DNA of 64,000 nucleotides from JARRLC01 sp050290865 (GTDB lineage Bacteria > Pseudomonadota > Alphaproteobacteria > Rhizobiales > Rhodomicrobiaceae), in the NCBI GenBank assembly GCA_050290865.1, contig JBNKIW010000016.1, positions 1 through 64,000 on the forward strand, written 5' to 3'. This document shows positions 26,332-35,632 of the stretch, piece after piece. A model generated the notes under the pieces. That model ran no database searches. It had not been told where the DNA came from and was given only the letters and a program-made list of their open reading frames with translations. Numbering within the stretch: position 1 is the stretch's first letter; the number at the start of each line of letters is the position of its first letter. Position numbers and translations under genes: made by a program.

Positions 26332-27042
26332 TCAATTCATCGAACCGGTCGCGACGAGCTTCCAGTTCGGATCGCGGGAGGATAGGTCACGGGCGAAGGT
26401 CCAGACATCCGTCACTTCACGGATCTGCGTGGGATCGCCGTCCACGACCTCACCCGCGCGGCTGCGCGTGGCCGTGATGAGTTCGCTGACGAACTTGATG
26501 GTGATCTGGGCCACCTTGTCAGACAGTTCGGCTTCGAGGATTTCGGCGGCCGAGATACCGACGAATTTGAACTCGATGGACTCGGCGTTTTTCTCGCGCT
26601 CGCTGATTGCGGAGGCAAAACTGTCGTACACCTCGCGGCTCAGGAGCTGCTTCAACCCTTTGCGATCGCCGGCGGCAAAGGCGGTGACGATCATTTCGTA
26701 AGCGCCCTTCGCACCATTCATGAAATGCTGCGGATCGAAACTGCGATCCGTCCGGGCGATCGCCTGAAGCTTGCTCGCGATGACGCTGCCCGCAGGCGCG
26801 ATGTCCTTCAGCCGCTTGGCGAAAGTCTCATCGTCCAGTTCCTCGGGCTCACGGTGTGGCTCGCCGCGCAGGGTCACGATATTGTCGCGAACTTCGCCAT
26901 GCTGGGCGTCAGCCGGTGTGTAGCGATCGTAATGCGGGCGTTCATTCCCGGTACGGCGTCCGAGAACGCTGCGTAGCCGGAGGAAAATGACAACCGCGAT
27001 CACCAGGAAGATCAGTGTCAGAATGTCGAAGGAGCCGTTCAT
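26332..27042 (-). CDS. Tim44/TimA family inner-membrane adaptor protein
   Basis: A 236-residue protein with one N-terminal membrane segment (MNGSFDILTLIFLVIAVVIF), a charged linker, and a Tim44-like C-terminal domain (about 90-236; FMNGAKGAYEMIVTAFAAGD, then IREVTDVWTFARDL). The alphaproteobacterial family (TimA) is the bacterial relative of mitochondrial Tim44 and is thought to act as a membrane-associated adaptor. It is 28 bases upstream of mltA and heads the timA-mltA-smr unit; fxsA is divergent. Confidence 0.92.
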   Translation of the reverse strand: MNGSFDILTLIFLVIAVVIFLRLRSVLGRRTGNERPHYDRYTPADAQHGEVRDNIVTLRGEPHREPEELDDETFAKRLKDIAPAGSVIASKLQAIARTDRSFDPQHFMNGAKGAYEMIVTAFAAGDRKGLKQLLSREVYDSFASAISEREKNAESIEFKFVGISAAEILEAELSDKVAQITIKFVSELITATRSRAGEVVDGDPTQIREVTDVWTFARDLSSRDPNWKLVATGSMN

Positions 27043-27245
27043 ATTGCCGCAGCTTCTGTGGATACACTTTGCGCGAAGAGGTTCTCACCCCCACATATAG
27101 GCAAATACCCTGGCTCATGCCAGGATTCTGCCCCAAGGTGAAACCGGTTGCGCATCCTATAGCAAATTACGCGATTGAAACCGTTAAGCCAACCGGCAAG
27201 AATTCCGCCTCACGTTATCCGCCGTCCCCATCGGGATCAAGAACC

Positions 27246-27845
27246 ATGCCGCTCATCCTGTTCCTGCTCTTCATCGTCCTTCCCATCGCCGAAATTGCTG
27301 TCTTTATTGAGGCAGGACGCGCTATCGGCGTAGCGGCGACGATCGCGCTGACGCTCGCAACCGCTTTCGCGGGCAGCATATTGATGCGCACGCAGGGCAT
27401 GGCGACGCTGCAGCGCTTCATGCTGGCCGCCGAAAAGGGCGAAATGCCGCTCCTCCCCGTCATCGACGGCGTGGGTATTCTCGTGGCGGGGGTTCTGCTG
27501 CTCACGCCGGGTCTTCTCACCGACGCGCTCGGACTGCTGCTCTTCGTGCCTGGCGTGCGGCGCAACATCGCCAGGGCGACATTCCGGCGCCTTCTAACCA
27601 GCGGGCAGGTCCATTTTCACTATCGCGACGGCTCCTCCGGCTCGCCGGGACAAGGCCGTGGGCCCGGATCCGGGCAGGGACCGCGTCCGCAGAGCGGCCG
27701 TCCGCACCGTTCCGAAGATGTCGTCGATGCCGAATTCGAGGAAGTCGACCCAGGGGACAGCGGCAAAAAGCCTCCGCGCCTCAAACAGGACGACGAGGAC
27801 GAACGCGGTTCCGGAAACAAGACATCCCCCTGGCGGAATGGATGA
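27246..27845 (+). CDS. fxsA: FxsA family membrane protein
   Basis: A 199-residue membrane protein. Residues 1-115 form the FxsA domain with hydrophobic segments at the start (MPLILFLLFIVLPIAEIAVF) and around 75-95 (GILVAGVLLLTPGLLTD). The last 80 residues are a soluble Gly/Pro/Asp-rich tail. FxsA in E. coli relieves F-plasmid exclusion of phage T7; its cellular role is unknown. The ATG at 27246 matches the conserved N-terminus; a longer upstream frame is spurious. Confidence 0.92.
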   Translation: MPLILFLLFIVLPIAEIAVFIEAGRAIGVAATIALTLATAFAGSILMRTQGMATLQRFMLAAEKGEMPLLPVIDGVGILVAGVLLLTPGLLTDALGLLLFVPGVRRNIARATFRRLLTSGQVHFHYRDGSSGSPGQGRGPGSGQGPRPQSGRPHRSEDVVDAEFEEVDPGDSGKKPPRLKQDDEDERGSGNKTSPWRNG

Positions 27846-28042
27846 GGGCAACCGCTGTCCCACGCAGGGCCAATCCGAGTTGCGAAGGACTGGCCGCCGT
27901 GTTAGCGACTTGCCGCAAGCCACCGCGAACTGTCCTCTCCGCAACGTTGGTCTCCGACGCATGACGGCAGGGCATCCATGCGGCCGCGGGGCGGCAGCCG
28001 CCGCACAATATCAGCAGAAGCCACCAGCTTGAGGGTGAAATC

Positions 28043-28531
28043 ATGTCCAATGAACAGAACAGCGGCGCAGACGGCGCTGGCACGCAACCGCAGATCAACG
28101 TTCTCGGCCAGTACATCAAAGACCTGTCGTTCGAGAACCCGAGCGCTCCGCAGAGTTTCCGCACACCGGGCAAGAATCCCAACATCCAGATCAATTTCAA
28201 TGTCGGCGTGCAGTCGATCGGCGAAGACCAGTACGAGGTCGAACTGCGTATGGAGGCGAACGCCAAGAGCGACGAGGGCGTGCTCTACAATCTGGAACTC
28301 GTCTATGCCGGCGGTTTCCAGCTCAAGAACCTGCCGAAAGAGGCCATCCAGCCGATCCTGTTCATCGAATGCCCGGCGCTGCTGTTCCCTTATGTACGCC
28401 GCCTGGTGTCCGACATGAGCCGCGAAGGCGGTTTCCCGCCGCTGCTTCTCGACCCGATCGACTTCGCTTCGCTCTACCGTCAGCGCATGTCGCAGTCGCA
28501 GGAACAGGAGAAGCCCGCCGTCACTCAGTAG
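28043..28531 (+). CDS. secB: protein-export chaperone SecB
   Basis: Tetrameric export chaperone delivering unfolded preproteins to SecA. The 162-residue product shows the SecB core: INVLGQYIKDLSFENPSAP, INFNVGVQ, ECPALLFPYVRRLVSDMSREGGF and the DPIDFASLY C-terminal region. GAGGGTG precedes the ATG. Its 3' end overlaps the convergent dnaQ by 11 bases, so each transcript must read into the other gene's 3' end. Confidence 0.97.
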   Translation: MSNEQNSGADGAGTQPQINVLGQYIKDLSFENPSAPQSFRTPGKNPNIQINFNVGVQSIGEDQYEVELRMEANAKSDEGVLYNLELVYAGGFQLKNLPKEAIQPILFIECPALLFPYVRRLVSDMSREGGFPPLLLDPIDFASLYRQRMSQSQEQEKPAVTQ

Positions 28532-29222
28532 GCGGTTCCCGATACAGGTTCCACAGCGGTTCCTTCATGCCGCTGACGAAAGCGCGATGCGCTTCGCGCT
28601 CCGATGTTTCGATCCTGGAAAGCAAAGGCTGCGCACGGGCGCGGACAGTCCCCTCGGCAGCCTTGCTTCCTTTTGCCGCATCCTCGCCGTGGCTCAGATC
28701 GAACCCTGGCTGCTGCCCGCCCACGAGTTGCAGATAGACATCCGCCAGAAGCTCGGCATCGAGAAGGGCGCCGTGCACGGTGCGCGCGGAATTGTCGATG
28801 CCATAGCGCTTGCAAAGGGCATCGAGGCTGTTCGGTCCGCCAGGGTGCTTACGGCGGGCGAGCGCGAGCGTATCGACGACCCGATCGGACGGCAGGGCCG
28901 GGTACCCGAGGCGGTCCAGCTCCATATTGATGAAGCCCATGTCGAAAGAGGCGTTGTGGATGACAAGCGTCGCATCTTCGATGAATTCCAGGAAAGCAGG
29001 GGCGAGCGCGGCAAAAAGAGGTTTGTTGCTGAGGAACTTAGTGGACAGGCCGTGCACGGCGAAGGCCTCGCGGGGGACATCACGCTCCGGGTTGATATAT
29101 TCGTGCCAGACGCGGCCCGACGGCATGTAGTTGCGCAGTTCGACGCAGGCCACCTCAACGAGGCGGTCGCCGCGCCGCGGATCGAGGCCGGTCGTTTCCG
29201 TATCCATCACGATTTCGCGCAT
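28521..29222 (-). CDS. dnaQ: DNA polymerase III epsilon subunit (proofreading exonuclease)
   Basis: 3'-5' proofreading exonuclease of the replicase. The three DEDDh motifs are visible: Exo I VMDTETTGLDP near residue 5, Exo II HNASFDMGFIN near 93, Exo III HGALLDAELLADVY near 150. The C-terminal 60 residues tether it to the alpha subunit. The 233-residue length is normal. It is the last gene of ppsR-maf-aroE-coaE-dnaQ and overlaps secB tail to tail. Confidence 0.96.
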   Translation of the reverse strand: MREIVMDTETTGLDPRRGDRLVEVACVELRNYMPSGRVWHEYINPERDVPREAFAVHGLSTKFLSNKPLFAALAPAFLEFIEDATLVIHNASFDMGFINMELDRLGYPALPSDRVVDTLALARRKHPGGPNSLDALCKRYGIDNSARTVHGALLDAELLADVYLQLVGGQQPGFDLSHGEDAAKGSKAAEGTVRARAQPLLSRIETSEREAHRAFVSGMKEPLWNLYREPPTE

Positions 29223-29248
29223 GGCGCTGTCTCCCGCTCACTCCGTTT

Positions 29249-29872
29249 TCACCCGTACCGCGCACGCCAGTGCTCGAAGGCGTGCCCGGAGCGATCTTTC
29301 AGTGATTCGATAAGCGCATCGACCTGCGTCCGCGTTTCTCCCCAGCTCACGCCGGTGTCGATGACATGGGTTGCTCTTGTGCGCTTTTCCGCGTCGGGAA
29401 GCTGCCGGCCGAGGATCGCGGCAAGCTTTTCCGCCGTCATGCCGGGCCGCGTCATGACACGCTCGGCCTGTACGGCGGCGGGCGCGCTGACCACGAGCGT
29501 CACGTCCACGATCTCATCTCCGCCCGTCTCGAAAAGGAGCGGGATGTCGAGCACGCACATGGCGGTGCCCGCGGCGGCCTGTTCCTGAAGAAAGCGCCAC
29601 TGCGCCTGCCGGACGAGCGGATGCACCAGCGCTTCAAGACGTTCGAAACCGCCGGGCGCGGCCATGAGCGCGGCGCTGAGCCGGGCGCGATCGACCCTGC
29701 CGTCCGCCGTCGTGCCGGGAAAGGCGGCCTCGATATGCGGGACGGCCTCGCCCTCGTAGAGGCGGTGGACGGTGCCATCCGCATCGAGCACCGGAATTCC
29801 CCGCTTCGCGAGATGGTTGGCCACCGTCGTCTTGCCCATACCGATGGAGCCGGTCAGTCCGATGATCAGCAT
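29249..29872 (-). CDS. coaE: dephospho-CoA kinase
   Basis: Catalyses the last step of CoA synthesis, phosphorylating dephospho-CoA. The product (207 residues from ATG 29872) begins MLIIGLTGSIGMGKTT with the P-loop, and has LDADGTVHRLY and DIPLLFETG motifs of the family. A 12-residue longer frame starting at 29908 would overlap aroE and lacks conservation. It lies 4 bases after aroE and 26 before dnaQ. Confidence 0.96.
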   Translation of the reverse strand: MLIIGLTGSIGMGKTTVANHLAKRGIPVLDADGTVHRLYEGEAVPHIEAAFPGTTADGRVDRARLSAALMAAPGGFERLEALVHPLVRQAQWRFLQEQAAAGTAMCVLDIPLLFETGGDEIVDVTLVVSAPAAVQAERVMTRPGMTAEKLAAILGRQLPDAEKRTRATHVIDTGVSWGETRTQVDALIESLKDRSGHAFEHWRARYG

Positions 29873-29876
29873 GCCG

Positions 29877-30716
29877 TCAATGCTCCCGATGTCCGTCCAG
29901 GTCAGCAACGATGACCGCGCGCAGCTCCGGCGTCACCTCGGGGCGCACGCCGAACCATTTCTCGAAGGCGGGGACCGCCTGATGCAGCAGCATCCCGAGA
30001 CCGTCGGCCACGCGGAAACCCGCCGCCCGCGCCGCCGCCAGCAGCGGCGTTTCCAAAGGGATGTAGACGATATCATTCACGACCGCGCCGCTTGCCAGCC
30101 CGGCAAGACTGATGTCGAGCGGTCCGGCCCCGGTCATGCCCTGCGTGGTGGTGTTGACGAGCAGGCCGCAGCCTTCGAGCGCTTCCGAGCGGCGCTCCCA
30201 ATCTTCCACACGCACCGCCGGACCGAAACCGGCCGCCAGAGCCTCGGCGCGCTCGCGCGTGCGGTTGATGAGACGGATCTCGCCAAATCTGCGCTCGGCG
30301 AGACCGCCCAGAACGGCCCGCGCCGCGCCCCCCGCCCCGAGCACGGCGGCGGGAAGACCCGGCTTATCCCAGCCGGGCGCGGACTCGTCGAGATTGCGCA
30401 AAAAACCATGGACGTCCGTGTTGGAGCCGCAGAGTTGTCCACCTTCTATCCACAGCATATTCACAGCGCCGATACGCATCGCGGCATCATCCCTGCGAGC
30501 AGCGACGCTGAAGGCGAGTTCCTTATACGGCACCGTGACATTGGCGCCCACGAAGCCATGCGTGCCAAGCTTGCGCATGAATTCCTCCGCGGCCTCCGGC
30601 GGAACTGGCTGCTTCTCATAAGCTCCGTCGATACCGTACCGCCGTAGCCAGTAGCCGTGAATGAGCGGCGAACGCGAATGCCCGGCGGGCCAGCCGATGA
30701 TGCAGGCACGTTTCAT
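29877..30716 (-). CDS. aroE: shikimate dehydrogenase (NADP+)
   Basis: Reduces 3-dehydroshikimate to shikimate in aromatic amino-acid synthesis. From ATG 30716 the 279-residue protein reads MKRACIIGWPAGHSRSPLIHGYW, then the substrate-binding VTVPYKE (catalytic Lys), the NADP-binding VLGAGGAARAVLGGL, NRTRERAEAL, and the C-terminal GLGMLLHQAVPAFEKWFG. The longer frame to 30755 would overlap the space before maf without family support. Confidence 0.96.
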   Translation of the reverse strand: MKRACIIGWPAGHSRSPLIHGYWLRRYGIDGAYEKQPVPPEAAEEFMRKLGTHGFVGANVTVPYKELAFSVAARRDDAAMRIGAVNMLWIEGGQLCGSNTDVHGFLRNLDESAPGWDKPGLPAAVLGAGGAARAVLGGLAERRFGEIRLINRTRERAEALAAGFGPAVRVEDWERRSEALEGCGLLVNTTTQGMTGAGPLDISLAGLASGAVVNDIVYIPLETPLLAAARAAGFRVADGLGMLLHQAVPAFEKWFGVRPEVTPELRAVIVADLDGHREH

Positions 30717-30735
30717 GAGACGTCTCCGGTATGGC

Positions 30736-31344
30736 TTACCGCGAAAGCCATTCAATATCGCGCAGATAGCCTAGAAGCGGCAGGAGCGGCAAACCAATTA
30801 TGGTGAAATGATCACCCTCGATGGCAGAAAAGAGCTGGATGCCGCGTCCTTCGATACGGTAGCCACCCACCGACTGCAGCATCGCGTCGCCTTCGCTGCG
30901 GCAATAGTCATCGAGAAAGGCGTCCGTGAAGGTGCGCATCGTCAGCCGCGCGCGGTCGAGATGTTGCCACAGCACGCGGCCGCCTCGCGCAACGCACAGC
31001 GCGGAGGTGAGGGTATGCGTCCGGCCGCGCAAGGCCAGGAGCTGCTCGCGGGCGGCGGCAAGCGTGGGCGGCTTGTATTGAAGGAGGCCCTCGCAATCCA
31101 TCACCTGATCGGCGCCGAGCACCAGCGCTTCTACGTGCCGCGCACTGACATCCTTCGCCTTGGCGGCGGCGAGCAGGAGCGCTAGCCCACCCGCGTCAAC
31201 GCGCTCGGCCCGGAATCCGGCTTCCGCCTCCAGCGCGCGCTCATCCACAGCCGCGGGTTCCTGACGGAAGGCGAGCTTCGCATCCCGGAGGATGGCGGCG
31301 CGCCCCGCGCTGGCGGAGGCGAGGATCAGGTCGGCGCCGTTCAT
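30736..31344 (-). CDS. Maf-like nucleoside triphosphate pyrophosphatase
   Basis: House-cleaning nucleotide pyrophosphatase of the Maf family, 202 residues. The N-terminal SASAGR is the S-x-S-x-x-R motif; VLGADQVMDCEG and the central KPPTLAAAREQLLALRGRTHTL follow. It belongs to the YhdE/YceF-type family hydrolysing modified or canonical NTPs; subtype cannot be fixed. Its ATG overlaps the ppsR stop (ATGA), implying coupled translation. Confidence 0.92.
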   Translation of the reverse strand: MNGADLILASASAGRAAILRDAKLAFRQEPAAVDERALEAEAGFRAERVDAGGLALLLAAAKAKDVSARHVEALVLGADQVMDCEGLLQYKPPTLAAAREQLLALRGRTHTLTSALCVARGGRVLWQHLDRARLTMRTFTDAFLDDYCRSEGDAMLQSVGGYRIEGRGIQLFSAIEGDHFTIIGLPLLPLLGYLRDIEWLSR

Positions 31345-32210
31345 CCCTCGCCTTTCCGGTCTTCAAAGGCACGGATGATGGCCGCCGCAGTTTCCTCGAT
31401 GGAGCGCCGCGTCACGTCGATCACCTGCCACTGATGACGCGCGCAGAGGCGCCGCGTGAACGCGATTTCCTCCATGATCAGCTCGGCATTGACGTAATCC
31501 TGATTGCCCACATCATTCATCCCCAGGAGACGGTTGCGCCGGATTTCCGACAGGCGCTGCGCACTGGCCACCAACCCGACGACGAGAACGCCGCGCAACT
31601 GCTCCAGCTTCGGCGGCGGCGGGATGCGCGGCACGAGCGAGACATTCGCCGTCTTGAAGCCGCGATTGGCGAGATAGAGGCTCGTCGGCGTCTTCGAGGT
31701 GCGGCTGGCTCCGATCAGCACGATATCCGCCTTGTCGAGATCGGTGGTGCGCTGGCCATCGTCATGCGCGAGCGTGAAATTCACAGCCTCGATGCGGGTG
31801 AAATATTCGAGGTCGAGCACGTGCTGGCCGCCGACGACCGGCGTGGACGGCGTGCCGAGATAGGCCTCGAACACCTTCAGGAGCGGCGCGAGCACGGCAA
31901 CGCACGGGATGTTCATCGCCTCGCACTGCCGTTCCAGATCGAGACCCAGCTCGCGGTTGACGATGGTGTAGAGCACGACCCCGGGCGAGGCTTCAATCTG
32001 CTGAACGACGCGGTCGAGGTGCCTCTTGTTGCGCACGAAGGGGTGCGAGTGCTTCAGTGCCCGCACGCCCGAATATTGGACCGCCGCGGCCTTCGCGATC
32101 GCCGCGAGCGTCTCACCGGAGGCGTCGGACACCATGTGCACGTGGAAAAACTTCCGCGGGTCTTTGGCGGGCTGTTGATAAGTCGCCACTTTGGTGCGGG
32201 TGTGCTCCAT
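31341..32210 (-). CDS. ppsR: pyruvate, water dikinase regulatory protein (kinase/pyrophosphorylase)
   Basis: A DUF299-family bifunctional serine/threonine kinase and pyrophosphorylase, which switches PEP synthase or pyruvate phosphate dikinase off and on by ADP-dependent phosphorylation. The 289-residue product starts at ATG 32210, 11 bases after AGGAGGG; the family signature FFHVHMVSDASGETL and the P-loop IGASRTSKTPTSLYLANRG are present. The same reading frame stays open antisense into hemE but that is not coding. This is the homologue of RP001, the gene beside hemE at alphaproteobacterial origins. Confidence 0.94.
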   Translation of the reverse strand: MEHTRTKVATYQQPAKDPRKFFHVHMVSDASGETLAAIAKAAAVQYSGVRALKHSHPFVRNKRHLDRVVQQIEASPGVVLYTIVNRELGLDLERQCEAMNIPCVAVLAPLLKVFEAYLGTPSTPVVGGQHVLDLEYFTRIEAVNFTLAHDDGQRTTDLDKADIVLIGASRTSKTPTSLYLANRGFKTANVSLVPRIPPPPKLEQLRGVLVVGLVASAQRLSEIRRNRLLGMNDVGNQDYVNAELIMEEIAFTRRLCARHQWQVIDVTRRSIEETAAAIIRAFEDRKGEG

Positions 32211-32588
32211 TATGGGAAAACTCCCTCCTGAGTCCCTAACGCCAATCAAAAACGTATCCACAATATCGCATTCCGGGACGGCCCAATCTCGCTCCAACCG
32301 GTAATTTTGGAAAGCATGATTTTCGCCACGTTTTGTCAGCGAGGTTGAGCATCGGTTGTCCTCACGATATACAATGAAGCCGCCCGCATAACATATTGCC
32401 GGTCCAGGCGGATTTCCATAAGCACACAGAGGGATCCGCAACAGGGACCTGTGCGGCGCTCTGCGTCTGGCCGGAATTGTCATTGGCCTGTAGACAAGCT
32501 GGTGAAGCCTGGGAATGTTCACAATCCACGGCCAATAAAAAACAATTAAAAAAAGAAAGAAACTTTTAGATTGGGAAAAGGGTTTGCG
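32211..32588. other. candidate chromosomal replication origin (ppsR-hemE intergenic)
   Basis: This 378-base gap separates divergent ppsR and hemE. The same junction holds the origin in Caulobacter and Rickettsia. Genes to its left (24480-32210) run mostly on the minus strand and those to the right mostly on the plus strand, as expected for replication diverging from here. One DnaA-box-like 9-mer, GTATCCACA (32254-32262, 8 of 9 to TTATCCACA), and an A-rich segment (about 32534-32570) suitable for unwinding are visible. Other DnaA boxes are weak, and no clear CtrA site was seen. Confidence 0.5.
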
Positions 32589-33638
32589 ATGGATTTGAGC
32601 ACGACCGACACCGCCCACACGCCGGACTTCATCAAGGTTCTCAAGGGAGAAACGGTTTCCAGAACGCCCATGTGGCTCATGCGGCAGGCGGGACGCTACC
32701 TGCCGGAGTATCGGGAATTGCGTGCCAAGGCAGCCGGCTTCCTCGACCTCTGCTACCGGCCTGACTGGGCTGCCGAAATCACCCTCCAGCCCATCCACCG
32801 TTTCGGTTTCGATGCAGCCATATTGTTTGCAGATATCCTGAATGTGCCGGACGCGCTTGGCCAGAAAGTAGCCTTCGAGGAAGGCCACGGGCCGCGTCTC
32901 GAAGGCGGTGATCCGAAATCCGTACTCGCACGCCTCGACCGGCAGGCGACGGGCCCCAAATTCAACCTCATCTTCGAAACCGTGGAGCGTGTGCGTGCCG
33001 GGCTTCCGGGCGGAACCGCGTTGATCGGTTTTTGCGGCGCGCCATGGACGGTCGCCACCTACATGATCGCTGGCCGCGGCACGCCCGACCAGGCTCCGGC
33101 GCGGCTTGCGGCTTATCGCGATCCGGAGAATTTTGCCCGGCTTATCAATCTGCTGGCCGATGTATCGGTGGACTATCTGTCCGGGCAAATCAGTGCCGGC
33201 GCGATGGCCGTGCAGATCTTCGACAGCTGGGCAGGCGTGCTGCCCGACGATCAGTTCCAGCGCTGGGTCGTCGAACCGACGGTGAAAATGGTGCGCGAAA
33301 TCAAGGCGCGGCATCCCGGCGTTCCCGTCATCGGTTTCCCGCGCGGAGCCGGACCGCTCGGCGAGACCTATCTCCGCATGACCGGCGTCGACGGCGTGGG
33401 CTGCGACACCGCGATGCCCCTCGGCTACATGCGGCAAAAACTTGCGCCGTTGTCCGCCGTGCAGGGAAATCTTGATCCGTTGCTACTTGTGGCTGGCGGG
33501 CACTTGCTAGAATCGCGGGTCGGGGACATTATGGCGGCGCTTGAAGGTACCCGGCATATCTTCAACCTTGGGCATGGAATTCTGCCGGAAACACCCGTTG
33601 AGCACGTCGCCCGGCTCGTCGAGCTGGTGCGGGCCTGA
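32589..33638 (+). CDS. hemE: uroporphyrinogen decarboxylase
   Basis: Decarboxylates the four acetate chains of uroporphyrinogen III to coproporphyrinogen III in haem and (bacterio)chlorophyll synthesis. The 349-residue product has PMWLMRQAGRYLPEYRELR (substrate-binding Arg pair), FADILNVPDALG and GFPRGAG. ATG 32589 is preferred to an upstream TTG at 32571. It is followed 17 bases later by hemJ, making a haem unit. Confidence 0.97.
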   Translation: MDLSTTDTAHTPDFIKVLKGETVSRTPMWLMRQAGRYLPEYRELRAKAAGFLDLCYRPDWAAEITLQPIHRFGFDAAILFADILNVPDALGQKVAFEEGHGPRLEGGDPKSVLARLDRQATGPKFNLIFETVERVRAGLPGGTALIGFCGAPWTVATYMIAGRGTPDQAPARLAAYRDPENFARLINLLADVSVDYLSGQISAGAMAVQIFDSWAGVLPDDQFQRWVVEPTVKMVREIKARHPGVPVIGFPRGAGPLGETYLRMTGVDGVGCDTAMPLGYMRQKLAPLSAVQGNLDPLLLVAGGHLLESRVGDIMAALEGTRHIFNLGHGILPETPVEHVARLVELVRA

Positions 33639-33655
33639 CGGCGTCCGGGGGGCTT

Positions 33656-34102
33656 ATGGAACTGCCTGCAGAGTGGTATCTCTGGGTTAAATCCTTTCAT
33701 TTGGTCGCCGTCATCGCGTGGATGGTGGGCATGTTCTACATGCCGCGGCTGTTCGTTTATCACTGCCGCGCCAAGCCCGGCTCGGAGATGTCCGAGACGT
33801 TCAAGATCATGGAGCGCCGCCTGATGCGGATCATCGTCAACCCGGCGATGATGGTGGCGTGGAGCCTCGGGCTCCTCATGATTTTCGGGTTCGGGATCAT
33901 CGATTTGATGGCGCCCTGGCTCCATATCAAGCTGACGCTGGTGACCATCCTGTCCGGCTTTCACGGCATGCTGTCCATATGGCGGCGTGATTTCGAGGCC
34001 GACCGCAACACGCATTCCGAGCGCTTCTACCGGATTATCAACGAACTGCCGACGTTGCTGATGATCGGTATCGTGATCATGGTCATCGTCAAGCCGCTGT
34101 AG
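33656..34102 (+). CDS. hemJ: protoporphyrinogen oxidase HemJ
   Basis: Membrane-embedded, haem-dependent protoporphyrinogen IX oxidase of most alphaproteobacteria and cyanobacteria. The 148-residue protein has four membrane helices. The conserved His in WVKSFHLVAVIAWMVGMFY, plus YMPRLFVYH and the later HIKLTLV, match the family. ATG 33656 directly follows GGGGGGCTT. Adjacent hemE supports the assignment. Confidence 0.94.
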   Translation: MELPAEWYLWVKSFHLVAVIAWMVGMFYMPRLFVYHCRAKPGSEMSETFKIMERRLMRIIVNPAMMVAWSLGLLMIFGFGIIDLMAPWLHIKLTLVTILSGFHGMLSIWRRDFEADRNTHSERFYRIINELPTLLMIGIVIMVIVKPL

Positions 34103-34366
34103 TGACGTGGTATTACCGGGCGTAGAAACTGCTGCTTCCTTTGCAGCCGTTTGTTTGCTATAGTTGAGTCGTAATCTTCTTCTTGGCCGATAAATCTGAC
34201 CCTTTCAGCCTGCCTGGGAGACAGGTGTCGTGTGGCTCTACAGGTCGCATGGACAACCTCCCCCGAAGCGGGATCGGCGTTTCGTAATGCTCCCCAACCT
34301 TCAGTCGCGCCACCCAAGGCGCGCTTCCTCTTATTTGCCCCCTACCAGAGTTCGGAGTGATCCCGA

Positions 34367-35632
34367 ATGCAAGATATGAGACTTGAAGACCTCAAGGCAA
34401 AGACTCCGACGGAGTTGCTGAGTTTCGCTGAGGAGGTCGAAGTTGAAAACGCCGGCACGCTGCGCAAGCAGGAGCTGATGTTCGCGATTTTGAAGCAGCT
34501 CGCGTCCAAGGATATCGATATCACCGGCGTCGGTGTTGTTGAAGTGTTGCAGGACGGATTTGGTTTCCTCCGCTCTCCCGACGCAAACTACCTTCCCGGC
34601 CCTGATGACATCTATGTCAGTCCCAGCCAGATCCGCCGCTTCGGCCTGCGCACCGGCGACACCGTCGAGGGGCAGATCCGAAGTCCGAAAGAGGGTGAAC
34701 GCTATTTCGCGCTCCTCAAGGTCAACAAGATCAATTTCGACGAGCCGGAAAAGACCCGGCACAAGATCAATTTCGACAATCTCACCCCGCTCTATCCGGA
34801 TGAATGGCTGGAGATGGAGGTGCAGAATCCCGAATTGAAGGATCTGAGCGGCCGCGTGATCGATATCGTGGCGCCGCTTGGCAAGGGCCAGCGCGGCCTG
34901 ATCGTGGCGCCGCCGCGCACCGGCAAGACCGTGTTCCTGCAGAACATCGCGCATTCCATCACCACCAACCACCCCGAATGCTACCTGATCGTGCTCCTGA
35001 TCGACGAGCGTCCGGAAGAGGTGACGGACATGCAGCGCTCGGTGAATGGCGAGGTGATATCCTCAACATTCGACGAACCCGCCTCGCGGCATGTGCAAGT
35101 CGCGGAAATGGTGATCGAGAAGGCCAAGCGCCTCGTCGAGCACAAGAAGGACGTGGTGATTCTGCTCGACTCGATCACGCGCCTGGGCCGCGCCTACAAC
35201 ACCGTGGTGCCCTCCTCCGGCAAGGTGCTGACCGGCGGCGTGGACGCCAACGCCCTGCAACGGCCGAAGCGCTTCTTCGGCGCGGCGCGCAATATCGAGG
35301 AGGGCGGGTCGCTGACGATCATCGCGACGGCGCTCATCGAGACGGGCAGCCGCATGGACGAGGTGATCTTCGAAGAGTTCAAGGGCACCGGCAACTCGGA
35401 GCTCATTCTCGACCGCAAGGTCGCGGACAAGCGCGTCTTCCCGGCTATCGACATTTCGCGTTCCGGCACCCGCAAAGAGGAACTGCTGGTCGCCGGCCCG
35501 CAGCTCAAGAAGATGTTTGTGCTCCGGCGCATCCTCAACCCGATGGGGACGATGGACGCCATTGAGTTCCTGCTCGACAAGCTGCGCCAGACCAAGAACA
35601 ACGACGATTTCTTCGACTCGATGAATACGTGA
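34367..35632 (+). CDS. rho: transcription termination factor Rho
   Basis: Hexameric RNA-dependent ATPase and helicase that terminates transcription. The 421-residue protein has the Rho N-domain, the cold-shock RNA-binding domain (DGFGFLRSPDANYLPGPDD, about 60-78), Walker A APPRTGKT near 180, Walker B VVILLDSITRLGRAYN and the R-loop region. The 264-base leader 34103-34366 contains C-rich, G-poor stretches but no obvious hairpin; autoregulation by Rho is common and could act there. hemJ-rho and the nearby mnmE/parAB genes are usual origin-proximal neighbours. Confidence 0.98.
   Translation: MQDMRLEDLKAKTPTELLSFAEEVEVENAGTLRKQELMFAILKQLASKDIDITGVGVVEVLQDGFGFLRSPDANYLPGPDDIYVSPSQIRRFGLRTGDTVEGQIRSPKEGERYFALLKVNKINFDEPEKTRHKINFDNLTPLYPDEWLEMEVQNPELKDLSGRVIDIVAPLGKGQRGLIVAPPRTGKTVFLQNIAHSITTNHPECYLIVLLIDERPEEVTDMQRSVNGEVISSTFDEPASRHVQVAEMVIEKAKRLVEHKKDVVILLDSITRLGRAYNTVVPSSGKVLTGGVDANALQRPKRFFGAARNIEEGGSLTIIATALIETGSRMDEVIFEEFKGTGNSELILDRKVADKRVFPAIDISRSGTRKEELLVAGPQLKKMFVLRRILNPMGTMDAIEFLLDKLRQTKNNDDFFDSMNT

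Noticed and set aside
31341..33437. A 698-codon frame joining ppsR with the antisense of hemE
   Set aside because: Only the part up to 32210 resembles ppsR, where a strong ribosome site marks the real start; the rest is hemE antisense plus the origin-like gap.
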